The notes beneath the pieces are model-generated. The model saw only the letters and a list, made by a program, of their open reading frames with translations. It was not told where the DNA came from and made no database searches. Below, piece after piece: positions 1-7,485 of a stretch of DNA of 38,542 bases (position 1 is the first letter of the stretch; every line of letters begins with the position of its first letter). This DNA comes from Fidelibacterota bacterium (GTDB taxonomy: Bacteria > Fidelibacterota > UBA2242). The translations under genes were made by a program, and so were the position numbers. The stretch is from the NCBI GenBank assembly GCA_016782645.1, contig JADHYC010000019.1:1-38542 (forward strand), given 5' to 3'.

Positions 1-2
1 AC

Positions 3-164
3 GCCTATCTGATAGGTTCAAGTTTTCGGAATCATTACAGAGTCAGGCAACAGGAAAGAATTTCCAACAACCTGCAGACCACCGCTGAAATAGCCGCCGC
101 ATTAGCCGGCATAACCAAAGTTATCACCGCAAGCATAGGCGGGCATCATGCCGAGACAGGTTAA
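3..164 (+). CDS. C-terminal end of an unrecognised protein (partial)
   Basis: An open frame enters from the window edge and stops with TAA at 162-164, giving about 53 residues. The tail is helical and alanine-rich and ends in HHAETG. It overlaps the next start codon (ATG at 148) by 17 bases, the same kind of translational overlap seen between the following genes, so it probably belongs to the same operon. No family is recognised and the start lies outside the window. Confidence 0.5.
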   Translation, partial: AYLIGSSFRNHYRVRQQERISNNLQTTAEIAAALAGITKVITASIGGHHAETG

Positions 165-681
165 ATACTATCAACCGGAAGACCGAAGATACAACATTGA
201 GAACAATCTCCAGTGTATCCACTGCGGCAATACAACGGCGTTCTATATGAATCTGCGATTGAGACATCAGATCGATATTGAAGAAAGCGGACTTATATCT
301 GTTGAACTAAACAAGCAGATGACCGAACGTGTATTCAATTCTATCGGCAAAAACATCTGGAACATCATTGACAAGTCCAAAATGGAAGACAAAGAGATCA
401 TCCATTGCGCTAATTGCAATGACTCTGAGTCTGTTGACTTCCAGGCTCGCCTGTTGGACTGGTGCTGGCAAATGGGTTGTCCCGGTTGCGACGTCTGCGG
501 TGAGTTTATCTCTGAAGATGATGTTCGTGATATCTGTTCGGATTGCCTTAAAGAACACAAGGGCGAGATCACCGAAGATGACTGTCAATATGCCTGTCCT
601 CAATATGATGACGGACTGACCATTGTTCTAAACCACTACGGTCTTGATCTTGAGCAACTGAAAAGAGAATTGGGCTATTAA
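148..681 (+). CDS. Zinc-ribbon protein, first of four sharing one module
   Basis: The 177-residue protein has cysteine pairs C23/C26 (followed by Gly-Asn), C87/C90, C111/C114/C117 and C130/C133, all spaced as zinc ligands. The first two pairs are separated by a segment containing F32, an alternating beta stretch and a Gly-Leu-Ile turn near 48-50. The same layout recurs in the next three genes (C-terminus of the SAM-domain protein, and the products at 1700 and 2076), so the group is a paralogous set inside one operon. It may bind nucleic acid or a partner protein, but I do not recognise a named family. The start overlaps the upstream frame. Confidence 0.7.
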   Translation: MPRQVKYYQPEDRRYNIENNLQCIHCGNTTAFYMNLRLRHQIDIEESGLISVELNKQMTERVFNSIGKNIWNIIDKSKMEDKEIIHCANCNDSESVDFQARLLDWCWQMGCPGCDVCGEFISEDDVRDICSDCLKEHKGEITEDDCQYACPQYDDGLTIVLNHYGLDLEQLKRELGY

Positions 682-698
682 AGTGAAAAGTGAGTAAA

Positions 699-719
699 AT
701 CCGGCTATTGACGGATAAC
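699..719 (+). repeat. 21-bp direct repeat, copy 1
   Basis: The core CGGCTATTGACGGATAAC lies just ahead of the SAM-domain gene. An identical 21-base word occurs at 14062-14082 just ahead of the Gam-like gene. In both places the word translates in one frame as IRLLTDN, so it may be the tail of a lost gene or a shared leader. A partly similar stretch with a 5-base insertion is seen near 5605-5625 inside the 45-residue gene. Confidence 0.7.
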
Positions 720-723
720 CAGA

Positions 724-757
724 AAAAAGGGACTGGCTCAAATGCTGGTCCCTTTTT
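724..757 (+). terminator. Intrinsic terminator or attenuator in a leader
   Basis: A 10-bp perfect stem (AAAAAGGGAC at 724-733 with GTCCCTTTTT at 748-757), a 14-nt loop and a T-run form a terminator-like hairpin. It lies between the end of the first zinc-ribbon gene and the ATG at 774. It could limit read-through into the operon and argues that translation of the next gene starts after it. Confidence 0.65.
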
Positions 758-773
758 GCATTTTGAGGTAAAG

Positions 774-1703
774 ATGAAACAGGAAATAAAAACAACCCGG
801 GACAAAAAAGGCTGGTTGATACCGTATTTACTAGGATTGGATCATATGTTCTTCAAGCGCTGGGATTACTGGACCAGAATATGTGTATCAGACAAACTCT
901 CACCTGATCCGATTCCCTTTATCCGCTTCCAGCCGTCCTATGCCTATCAGCAGAAACAGGTTTACAAAAACATCCGTAAATGCCTGGACTTTGCAGCGCA
1001 CATATCAAACCCATTAGAGGCATTTATTGACTGGCTGCTCTGGGGCTTCAACCGCGGTGATTTTCCAAACATCACAGACAAGATAGATGATTACTGGTAT
1101 AGAACATTCAATATGGGACTCTTCTATTTGGAACCGGCTGATCACTGGGGTGAAATTGCCTCCGAATATCTTGGTCGAAACAATTCACTGGGCTTCTTCC
1201 CAACGCCCGGCAATGTTGTGGAACTGATGGTAAGAATGAACTTCGGCGATGAGCCAAAACATGAGCATAAACGACTGTCAGTCTGCGATCCCTGCTGCGG
1301 CGCCGGCGTCATGCTGCTGTATGCCTCCAACTATTCCCTGAATTTGTACGGAGTGGATATTTCATTATTGCTTACAAAGATAGCACAGGTCAATGCCTTT
1401 ATCTATGTGCCCTGGATGGCTTACAGACCAATGAATCTGACCATATTTGATGAGATAGAACAGAGCGCAATCACGGAGATCGAACTACCTACAGGTATAA
1501 AGATACCGCATTGCAATATCTGTAACGGCGAGAGCCAATCTTTCCTGCTTGATCTAAAGACGGAGCATGAACTGATCGTTAATAATGGATTGATCAGGGT
1601 CGGCAAGCCAAATATCTCAAGAGATCTGATTGCCAAAAGGCTTAAACCGGAAAATATAACCTGTGCCAAATGCTTCAAACAGTTCGAAAAGGAGGGCCTA
1701 TGA
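774..1703 (+). CDS. SAM-binding methyltransferase-like protein fused to a zinc ribbon, lacking a visible catalytic motif
   Basis: The 309-residue protein starts at ATG 774 after GAGGT. The in-frame GTG at 690 would force translation through the terminator hairpin at 724-757. Residues 141-145 (FFPTP), 172-178 (DPCCGAG, motif I) and 193-195 (GVD) match the SAM-binding part of N6-adenine methyltransferases. The expected motif IV (N/D-P-P-Y/F) is not seen: after GVD the chain runs into a different segment. From residue 247 it becomes a zinc ribbon (C247/C250, C297/C300) of the same type as the neighbouring genes. The gene overlaps the next by 4 bases (ATGA). It could be a catalytically dead SAM-binding regulator, or an enzyme using a divergent motif. 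Confidence 0.7.
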   Translation: MKQEIKTTRDKKGWLIPYLLGLDHMFFKRWDYWTRICVSDKLSPDPIPFIRFQPSYAYQQKQVYKNIRKCLDFAAHISNPLEAFIDWLLWGFNRGDFPNITDKIDDYWYRTFNMGLFYLEPADHWGEIASEYLGRNNSLGFFPTPGNVVELMVRMNFGDEPKHEHKRLSVCDPCCGAGVMLLYASNYSLNLYGVDISLLLTKIAQVNAFIYVPWMAYRPMNLTIFDEIEQSAITEIELPTGIKIPHCNICNGESQSFLLDLKTEHELIVNNGLIRVGKPNISRDLIAKRLKPENITCAKCFKQFEKEGL

Positions 1704-2110
1704 AACTACTCTGCCTGCAATGCGGCAATTATACCTACTTTGAAACCGACATCACTACAGTAAAAGAAATCACAACGGATCCTGACGGATTATCAATCGA
1801 TAACGCCCTGTTTCCGGATTTAAATTACACCGAAGATACTATTCGTGATAACCTTAAGGATATCGTCGATTATGTCCTCAAACAGGATGACTCCGGTTTA
1901 GCGTTTGATCCTGAAACGGAATCCTATTACAACCGGCATATTATCTGTGCGAGATGCGGCAGCGGAAAAGTATCAAATCCCATTCCCAGGCCGCTTCCAT
2001 GCGACCTGTCTCTGGAGGAAGAACTGGATAAGAACCGGGAAGAATTCAACTATTTGAGAAAGGAGCGCAAACACCATGAAAATAAGCTGCCCGTCCTGCG
2101 ACAACAATAA
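1700..2110 (+). CDS. Zinc-ribbon protein of the same module family
   Basis: This 136-residue protein starts at ATG 1700 (after AAGGAGGG), overlapping the upstream TGA. C5/C8 (CLQC followed by Gly-Asn) and C83/C86 (CARCG) bracket a long insert with a Gly-Leu-Ser turn, the arrangement seen in the flanking genes. The last 40 residues are charged and helical. The coding end overlaps the next gene by 35 bases. The function is unknown; a zinc-stabilised binding domain is the only supportable statement. Confidence 0.7.
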   Translation: MKLLCLQCGNYTYFETDITTVKEITTDPDGLSIDNALFPDLNYTEDTIRDNLKDIVDYVLKQDDSGLAFDPETESYYNRHIICARCGSGKVSNPIPRPLPCDLSLEEELDKNREEFNYLRKERKHHENKLPVLRQQ

Positions 2111-2345
2111 GAGTTTTTTAATACCGCTCTGGGTCAGATGCACCTTCAAGTTCAACAAAGATGGCACCATCTCAATCCTGCATGTCAGGCAACTGGAATC
2201 GCTAGAAGACAAAATCGTAGACCAGGGTAAAACAAGTTTTGCCATAACCTGTAAAGAATGTGGTAATGACGCCGAAGTAATCCTTAATGAATATGAAGAC
2301 CTGGAAACTCAAAAACGGCAAAGCCTTGCATTGGGGGACTTATGA
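2076..2345 (+). CDS. Small zinc-ribbon protein of the same module family
   Basis: The protein has 89 residues, with C5/C8 (CPSC) and C59/C62 (CKEC) around a beta-rich segment that includes Gly-Thr-Ile-Ser at 30-33. This is the minimal, single-module version of the family found in the three genes upstream. A ribosome site (AGGAG) precedes ATG 2076 inside the previous gene, and the stop overlaps the next start (ATGA at 2342). No named family is recognised. Confidence 0.7.
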   Translation: MKISCPSCDNNKSFLIPLWVRCTFKFNKDGTISILHVRQLESLEDKIVDQGKTSFAITCKECGNDAEVILNEYEDLETQKRQSLALGDL

Positions 2346-3190
2346 CAGCAGAAGACTATAAACAGCAGATTACCGTAAAGATCAAAGACAGCATCAACCA
2401 GTGGATCGATAAACTCAAAGAGGAGCATAAGGAACTGTTACTCACCAAGCAGTGGAATATCCACTTTCCCAAAGGCTTTAAGCCTGGTAACAATATCATT
2501 CCCATCGTAACAGCCTCAAAGCGGGGCAAGTACCTGATTGGCGAACTGCTGTTCTACCTGCCGGACAACCTGGAACTGAACATGGACAGCATTGAACTGA
2601 CTTTAAAGAATGAACCCTTTGACGAGAAACAGGTAAGGGTTAAAACACCGGTTCCGTTGGACGAACCGCTGGATGTATTGAACAATATTATTCTGGGGCT
2701 GAATGATTTTTTGGGGACCCTGCCTATGCCCGCATACTCATCAAATCCGGTCGTCAGGAAGTCTCAAAATTTATTTGACAATATGCAGGGTACGGTCGTT
2801 AAACCTAAAACAATCCCGATAAACGGTTTTGCTAATAACATTAATAACGGCGATATCGACACTATCAGGAAACAAATCCTGCAGAGTGATCACTTGCCGG
2901 AATGGTTCAGGACGATCGGCTCGCATGAAATAAGAGAACAACTGCTTACCAAAATAGCCGAATCGCTGGCTCATTACCGGAAACAGGTCGGGCGCGCCAT
3001 TGATCTGCAGGAGTTCTTTGACAGGTACACTGAAATGCTGCTCAAGCAGGATAAACTGTACCACTACTGCAAGTACAAATCCAAGCCGGTCAGTCTTGAT
3101 GTAAGCGGCCATTGCACCGAGAACTATTGCAGCAAGAAACCCTACAACGCCGGATGTCCTCATGTGACCCTCCGGTTCGGTATTAAATAA
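2342..3190 (+). CDS. Unrecognised operon protein with a cysteine-rich C-terminus
   Basis: The 282-residue protein has a helical, charged first 35 residues, a beta-rich middle, and a C-terminus with a cluster of Cys and His residues (YHYC, GHC, ENYC, AGCPH). That cluster could hold a metal ion or an iron-sulphur cluster. The end of a TetR-like or replication protein was considered but no motif supports it. The start overlaps the upstream stop by 4 bases. A 45-base gap separates it from the clamp gene, so it likely shares the transcript. Confidence 0.6.
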   Translation: MTAEDYKQQITVKIKDSINQWIDKLKEEHKELLLTKQWNIHFPKGFKPGNNIIPIVTASKRGKYLIGELLFYLPDNLELNMDSIELTLKNEPFDEKQVRVKTPVPLDEPLDVLNNIILGLNDFLGTLPMPAYSSNPVVRKSQNLFDNMQGTVVKPKTIPINGFANNINNGDIDTIRKQILQSDHLPEWFRTIGSHEIREQLLTKIAESLAHYRKQVGRAIDLQEFFDRYTEMLLKQDKLYHYCKYKSKPVSLDVSGHCTENYCSKKPYNAGCPHVTLRFGIK

Positions 3191-3235
3191 CCCGCTAACG
3201 GGTTTATAAAAACGAGTTTAATCAAGAGGTGAAAT

Positions 3236-4312
3236 ATGTTAAACGAATTAAGAGCCTTTCTGCCGATGGCGGAAAAGGTCAAAGCAAGAAATCCGACCAT
3301 GCCGATTCTCAACCATTTGTGTATTGAGAATGGCGCTATGCGTATCACTGATATAGAAACGACAATTATAATTCCCGTTGATGATGACCGGATATACACT
3401 CTGCCCATCCCCATCATAAAACAGATTCTGAAACAGCGGCCGGCAACAATTGAAATCACTCCATTGGAAAATTATAAAATGAAAGTCCTGTTTGACGGCA
3501 ACACCGTCGTGTTCCCAATACTGGATGTTAAAGAATATCCGGTGATTCCCAAAGACAAGTTCAAAAAGATCGGGACATGGACCAAGGAGATATTTCTGCA
3601 ACTGTACAAACAACTGGACTTTGTATCAAAAGATGAACTCAAACCGGCATTAACAGGCGTCTGGATTAATCAGAACGGCAGCATTAATTCATGTGCCACG
3701 GACGGACATATCCTGGAGTATATTGAGAATCTTCAGCAGGATATTAAACAGTGTAAGACAAGCGGAAAATTCAGCGGCATTATTCCCGCCAATGTAATCC
3801 GCTTAATGGCAAAGTATTTCAGAAGTAATATAGCGGTCTATGTGAGCGAAAATTACATTCGCTTTGAATTGCCCAATAAGATCGAAGTCTATTCAAGGCT
3901 TATTGATGAACAGTATCCGGAAGTTAATACATTCCTGAAACAGGACAGATCAAATGAAGTAAAGATAAAAAAGGCTGGCCTTTTAAAAGCCATTCAGGCA
4001 GCCAGACCCTTTAGCAACCCAACAACAAAACTGGGCATACTGACAGTTAATAACGGCACAATCGCCGTGAATACCCGGGATATTGAGCAAAACATTGAGT
4101 TTGAAACCCATGTTCCAGCTGTTGACCGCAAGGGTGAAGAACTGACTGTCGGCTTCAACATGGACTATCTGGAAATGGTGATCAAGGACATCGACAGCGC
4201 TGAATTGCTCTGGTATTATGAAAATGCCATTAGAGCCTCAATTTTCAGAGCGTCGCAAGACGACTGTAAAAAAACCTGTCTGCTGATGCCGGTCAGACTG
4301 GAGGAGGAATGA
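3236..4312 (+). CDS. DnaN-like DNA polymerase sliding clamp (mobile-element version)
   Basis: At 358 residues it matches the usual length of the DNA polymerase III beta clamp. Recognisable marks are the N-terminal opening (LNELRAFLPMAEKV), CATDGHILEY, which corresponds to the conserved ATDGHRL segment of DnaN domain 2, and the C-terminal LLMPVRLEE, which matches the conserved end that forms the partner-binding pocket. The clamp ring tethers polymerases and repair proteins to DNA. It sits in an operon of zinc-ribbon genes far from dnaA or recF, so it is more likely a phage, plasmid or conjugative-element clamp than the host's housekeeping copy. The start follows GAGGTGAAAT. Its stop overlaps the next start (ATGATGG). 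Confidence 0.8.
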   Translation: MLNELRAFLPMAEKVKARNPTMPILNHLCIENGAMRITDIETTIIIPVDDDRIYTLPIPIIKQILKQRPATIEITPLENYKMKVLFDGNTVVFPILDVKEYPVIPKDKFKKIGTWTKEIFLQLYKQLDFVSKDELKPALTGVWINQNGSINSCATDGHILEYIENLQQDIKQCKTSGKFSGIIPANVIRLMAKYFRSNIAVYVSENYIRFELPNKIEVYSRLIDEQYPEVNTFLKQDRSNEVKIKKAGLLKAIQAARPFSNPTTKLGILTVNNGTIAVNTRDIEQNIEFETHVPAVDRKGEELTVGFNMDYLEMVIKDIDSAELLWYYENAIRASIFRASQDDCKKTCLLMPVRLEEE

Positions 4313-5100
4313 TGGAGAATTTAGTTATCGACACTCCCGAACGGATTGACAGCGATATCGAAGACTTTAAACTGGATTGTGTTGATGAGGAAAAGAACTA
4401 TACTGCTTCCAGGATCAAACTATGCCGTGATCCCGAAAATGACAAACCGGTATTGTTCTACACACAGGAACTGGCAAGGAACTTTAGAGACCAGAGCGAT
4501 CCATTTGGCAAGCGTCATGTGATCAAAGTCTTTACACCCTCAAACCTGACGGCTGTGGCAGACAGTACCCTGGAAAGCAAGTTTAATGATACCATATTGG
4601 CTTTTAAACCGAAAGTACATGATTACCTGCCGCTGACAGACATACATTCTCAAAAGATGAACCTGTTCATGGATGAGGATACGGCTACTTTTGTGTCTGA
4701 TATTGGTATCAATGTAGACGGTCTTGGAGAGGATTTTGCCGGTATTGAGACGGTTAACGCCAATCCCTACCTGGAAGACCTTTCTCAAGACGCCGGCAAA
4801 CTGAAGGTTGAACTCTATGAACTGAAAAAACAACTCTTAAATATTAAGGAGATGATGGCTGATGAATTCGTTAATTATGTTGATCCTCGCAGTGTTAGTG
4901 ATGAACTGTTTGATCAGGCCCTTGCCAACGAGAAAGTTCCTCAAGGATATGTTCAATCGTTTCTTTCGCTAAAGGAACAGATCAGGCGGATTGAATCCCA
5001 ATTAGGTGAAGTTAACACGGCAGTATTTGCGGAAACGTCCAGCAGGATCAGGCTGCCAAAACTATTGGAAGGGAGAGCCCATGAATTACTCCAACTATGA
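4309..5100 (+). CDS. Unrecognised operon protein with a coiled-coil segment
   Basis: The 263-residue acidic protein has a long helical, coiled-coil-like stretch in its second half (roughly 155-180 and 215-240), containing Leu/Ile heptads. GGAGG lies 4-8 bases ahead of two consecutive in-frame ATGs (4309 and 4312), so the exact start is open by one codon. It follows the clamp gene with a 4-base overlap, which suggests coupled synthesis and possibly a functional link to the clamp. No family is recognised. Confidence 0.6.
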   Translation: MMENLVIDTPERIDSDIEDFKLDCVDEEKNYTASRIKLCRDPENDKPVLFYTQELARNFRDQSDPFGKRHVIKVFTPSNLTAVADSTLESKFNDTILAFKPKVHDYLPLTDIHSQKMNLFMDEDTATFVSDIGINVDGLGEDFAGIETVNANPYLEDLSQDAGKLKVELYELKKQLLNIKEMMADEFVNYVDPRSVSDELFDQALANEKVPQGYVQSFLSLKEQIRRIESQLGEVNTAVFAETSSRIRLPKLLEGRAHELLQL

Positions 5101-5374
5101 CTTTGAGGGTCTCTGGTTTGATATTTACAGAAAGGTGCTCAGACACAATGAAACCCTCGGTGACAGCGGTCTGGATAAATCCCAGTTAAAGGAGGTGGTG
5201 ACAAGTATCTTCATTGCCCAATCACAGCGGGGTGTTGTGAGACCTTTGAAACTCAACGGATTTACCGAATCGGTTATGAAAATAGTGTCTGAAATTAAAG
5301 ACAGGAGTACTCAGGAAAAGGTTTACAAAAGCATTAATGATATTATTAAAACAACTAAATCGAAAGGAGGCTGA
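5081..5374 (+). CDS. Small hypothetical operon protein
   Basis: The protein has 97 residues, starting at ATG 5081 after GGGAG and overlapping the previous gene by 20 bases. It is helical with a conserved-looking IFIAQSQRGVVRPL core. An in-frame start at 5006 is possible but would lie deep inside the upstream gene without a ribosome site. Its function is unknown. It belongs to the clamp operon by spacing. Confidence 0.6.
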   Translation: MNYSNYDFEGLWFDIYRKVLRHNETLGDSGLDKSQLKEVVTSIFIAQSQRGVVRPLKLNGFTESVMKIVSEIKDRSTQEKVYKSINDIIKTTKSKGG

Positions 5375-5375
5375 G

Positions 5376-5588
5376 ATGCCGTTATATGAGTTCAGGTGCA
5401 CACATTGTGATAATCTTTTTGAACAGATCCAGCCTTATCACGCCGACTGGCCACTGTGCCCGGTATGCGGATCGGAGACTATGAGAATTATGAGTTCATC
5501 CAGTGTAAAGTTCAAAGGATCGGGGTTCCATTGTACGGATTACACCAAACACGGCCGGGTCAGACATCATCATGTGAATAAAACATGA
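5376..5588 (+). CDS. FmdB-type zinc-ribbon protein
   Basis: The 70-residue protein opens with MPLYEFRCTHC and carries a second pair, CPVCG, then the typical tail leading to VKFKGSGFHCTDY. This is the FmdB/CxxC_CxxC_SSSS regulatory-protein zinc ribbon (the SSSS run is visible). Members are widespread small proteins, often described as putative regulators, with no settled biochemical role. AAAGGAGG lies 6-13 bases upstream. The stop overlaps the next start (ATGA). Confidence 0.85.
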   Translation: MPLYEFRCTHCDNLFEQIQPYHADWPLCPVCGSETMRIMSSSSVKFKGSGFHCTDYTKHGRVRHHHVNKT

Positions 5589-5722
5589 AGAAGGATTATG
5601 CCTGGCCGGCTTCGCAATTGACGGATAAAGAGATGGAATTACTTTATGAGGAAAGAAAGAAAAGTAATAAGCCAATATGTTTGTTGATTAAGGAAGCGAT
5701 TAATAAAGTGTATGGTAAATAA
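5585..5722 (+). CDS. 45-residue protein, possible ribbon-helix-helix type
   Basis: The ATG at 5585 overlaps the FmdB stop. The residues SQLTDKEMELLYEERKKS and then CLLIKEAINKVYGK have the strand-helix-helix spacing of small ribbon-helix-helix regulators, but the protein is too short to be sure. It is the last gene of the operon, ending inside the left arm of the terminator. If it is a DNA binder, it may autoregulate the operon. Confidence 0.55.
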   Translation: MKKDYAWPASQLTDKEMELLYEERKKSNKPICLLIKEAINKVYGK

Positions 5723-5746
5723 GAAGAGTCTTTGGCTCTTCTTATT
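5718..5746. terminator. Bidirectional intrinsic terminator
   Basis: An 11-bp perfect stem (AATAAGAAGAG with CTCTTCTTATT) and a 7-nt loop (TCTTTGG) lie between the convergent 45-residue gene and the XRE regulator gene. The symmetric A/T ends let it work in both directions. Confidence 0.8.
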
Positions 5747-5756
5747 AGCTTTGTGA

Positions 5757-6002
5757 TTAACTTAAAGAAGAATTTTTATTGACTAATAGTTTCTCGACGT
5801 CTGTTACCAACGCAGAAGGTGATACTTTTAATGCTCTTGATATTGTGAATATTGTATCAAGTGTAGGACGCCTTTTCCCCCTCTCCAATAGACTGATATA
5901 TGTACGATCAAGGTTACAATCAAAAGCCAATTTTTCTTGCGAATAATTCGCTTTCTTTCGATAGCACCTTAATATGACTCCAAACGCTTGCTTTATTTCC
6001 AT
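5757..6002 (-). CDS. XRE-family helix-turn-helix regulator
   Basis: The 81-residue protein consists of one Cro/CI-type HTH. Helices 2 and 3 are visible as YSQEKLAFDCNLDRTYISLLERGKRR in two halves (YSQEKLAFDCNL, then DRTYISLLERGK), followed by the PTLDTIFTISRALKVSP helix typical of XRE proteins. It is transcribed divergently from the GTPase gene. The inverted repeat at 6030-6050 over the GTPase promoter is a plausible operator, so it likely represses the cargo operon and perhaps itself. Confidence 0.85.
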   Translation of the reverse strand: MEIKQAFGVILRCYRKKANYSQEKLAFDCNLDRTYISLLERGKRRPTLDTIFTISRALKVSPSALVTDVEKLLVNKNSSLS

Positions 6003-6017
6003 TTAAATAAAAAATCC

Positions 6018-6050
6018 TTGACTTATTATACAAATAATGTTACTATTTGT
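6018..6050 (+). promoter_or_regulatory. Sigma-70 promoter with overlapping inverted-repeat operator
   Basis: TTGACT (6018-6023), a 17-base spacer and TACTAT (6041-6046) form a near-consensus promoter facing the GTPase gene. The inverted repeat ACAAATA (6030-6036) / TATTTGT (6044-6050), with a 7-base centre, covers the spacer and the -10 element. This is what a small XRE repressor dimer would be expected to bind. Confidence 0.65.
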
Positions 6051-6111
6051 CCACGGACTATAGTCGCCACTTATTTTTATAAATTAGACAAATGAGAAAA
6101 GGAATATAATT

Positions 6112-7356
6112 ATGAGGAATGAAAAAAGAGAGGAAACCTTCAGGTGCAGAATGAATGAAATTTTTGAACTTATTGTTGAAAATGTAATTCCGAAGTTGCC
6201 TGAACCGATACGGTCGTTGGTGGAAGCAGAAATAAGCAAATTGAGGGAGGTAATCATGGAAGCAAGAGCACCAAGATTTGCAATTGTAGGGCGCCGTGGA
6301 GCGGGGAAATCTAGTTTGATAAATGCGATCTTTAGCAATAAAGTCGCAGAAGTGGGAGATGTTAAGAGTACGACTGGTATAGGGAAATGGTATGATTACG
6401 AAGATGAAAAGAGAAAGATGTCAATTTTAGATTCGAGAGGGCTTGGAGAGGGTTCTATTCCAGATATGGAGGTTAAAAAGAAATCAGCTGAGGAAGAAGT
6501 AAAAGCTTCCATTGATCATAAATGCCCGGACGCACTTCTATTTTTGGGCAAAGCAGATGAAATTGACGCTCGCATTGACGAAGATCTAAAAAGTTTCTTG
6601 GAGATAAAATCTTACGTCCAGAAGAAATACACTTACAATCCTCCTGTAGTAGGAGTAATGACCCAAGTAGATAAGCTCGCCCCCGCACAGGTGCTCGATC
6701 CCCCCTATAAAGATGAAAGAAAACAGAAAAACATAGCTTATGCCAAGGCACTTCTAACCAGAAAAATAGAAACTTTGTTTGACGATACGATAGAGGTGAT
6801 ACCAATCAGTGCTTACATTGATTTCAGTAACGGTAAGATCGTTTATGACGGAAGATGGAATATTGACAAACTCGTAGAATATTTAATTGAATGCCTACCG
6901 CGTAGTGCTCAAATGGAATTTGCAAGAATCGCAAGAGTCAAATCGGTACAGAAAAAGATGGCAAGGATTTTAATTGGTAGTGCCGCAACAATTGCAGGGG
7001 GAGTTGGTTTAGAACCGATCCCGGTTGCAGATTTACCTGTTATAACAAGTATTCAAATCGGTATGATAATTGGGATCGGATATATATCGGGAAGGGAAAT
7101 GAATAAGAAGAGTGCTGTTGAATTTATGACTTCTATGGGATTAAATGTTGGTCTATCTTTTGTGTTCAGAGAATTAGCACGTGCACTTGTTAAGCTCATT
7201 CCAGTTGCAGGCAATGCTGTTTCAGGTGCGGTAGCCGCTGCATCTACTTGGGGCATTGGTGAAGCAACAATAGCTTACTTTATTGACAAAAAAAGTCCTG
7301 ACGAAGCAAAACAAATATTTGAACAAGAAAGAAAGAAAAGGCAAGAGGAAAAATAG
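6112..7356 (+). CDS. Membrane-associated GTPase with C-terminal DUF697-like domain
   Basis: The protein has 414 residues. G1 is at 60-68 (GRRGAGKSS), G3 at 107-110 (DSRG), a non-standard G4 at 184-187 (TQVD instead of NKxD) and G5 around 232-234 (ISA). From about 285 to 395 there are two long hydrophobic blocks, including EPIPVADLPVITSIQIGMI, which matches the DUF697 domain of Era-like bacterial GTPases and likely inserts in or on the membrane. A helical N-terminus precedes the G domain. It is the first gene behind the XRE-controlled promoter and AAAGGA precedes the start. Such GTPases are often found with stress or defence genes, but this one's role is not known. Base composition is more AT-rich than the upstream operon, suggesting separate acquisition. 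Confidence 0.8.
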   Translation: MRNEKREETFRCRMNEIFELIVENVIPKLPEPIRSLVEAEISKLREVIMEARAPRFAIVGRRGAGKSSLINAIFSNKVAEVGDVKSTTGIGKWYDYEDEKRKMSILDSRGLGEGSIPDMEVKKKSAEEEVKASIDHKCPDALLFLGKADEIDARIDEDLKSFLEIKSYVQKKYTYNPPVVGVMTQVDKLAPAQVLDPPYKDERKQKNIAYAKALLTRKIETLFDDTIEVIPISAYIDFSNGKIVYDGRWNIDKLVEYLIECLPRSAQMEFARIARVKSVQKKMARILIGSAATIAGGVGLEPIPVADLPVITSIQIGMIIGIGYISGREMNKKSAVEFMTSMGLNVGLSFVFRELARALVKLIPVAGNAVSGAVAAASTWGIGEATIAYFIDKKSPDEAKQIFEQERKKRQEEK

Positions 7357-7485
7357 GATATTAATACATTGGCAAAACGGTATATAATACGGTATTTGTG
7401 AAACGTAGTTTCCCAAAATCTGCTTTGACAGACTTCAAAAACACCAAAAATATTAATCATACGTAAAGGAGTCAACTATAAATAA

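Noticed and set aside
690-773. GTG start at 690 extending the SAM-domain protein by 28 residues
   Set aside because: The extension would be translated through a 10-bp terminator hairpin and the 21-bp repeat. ATG 774 has its own GAGGT ribosome site.
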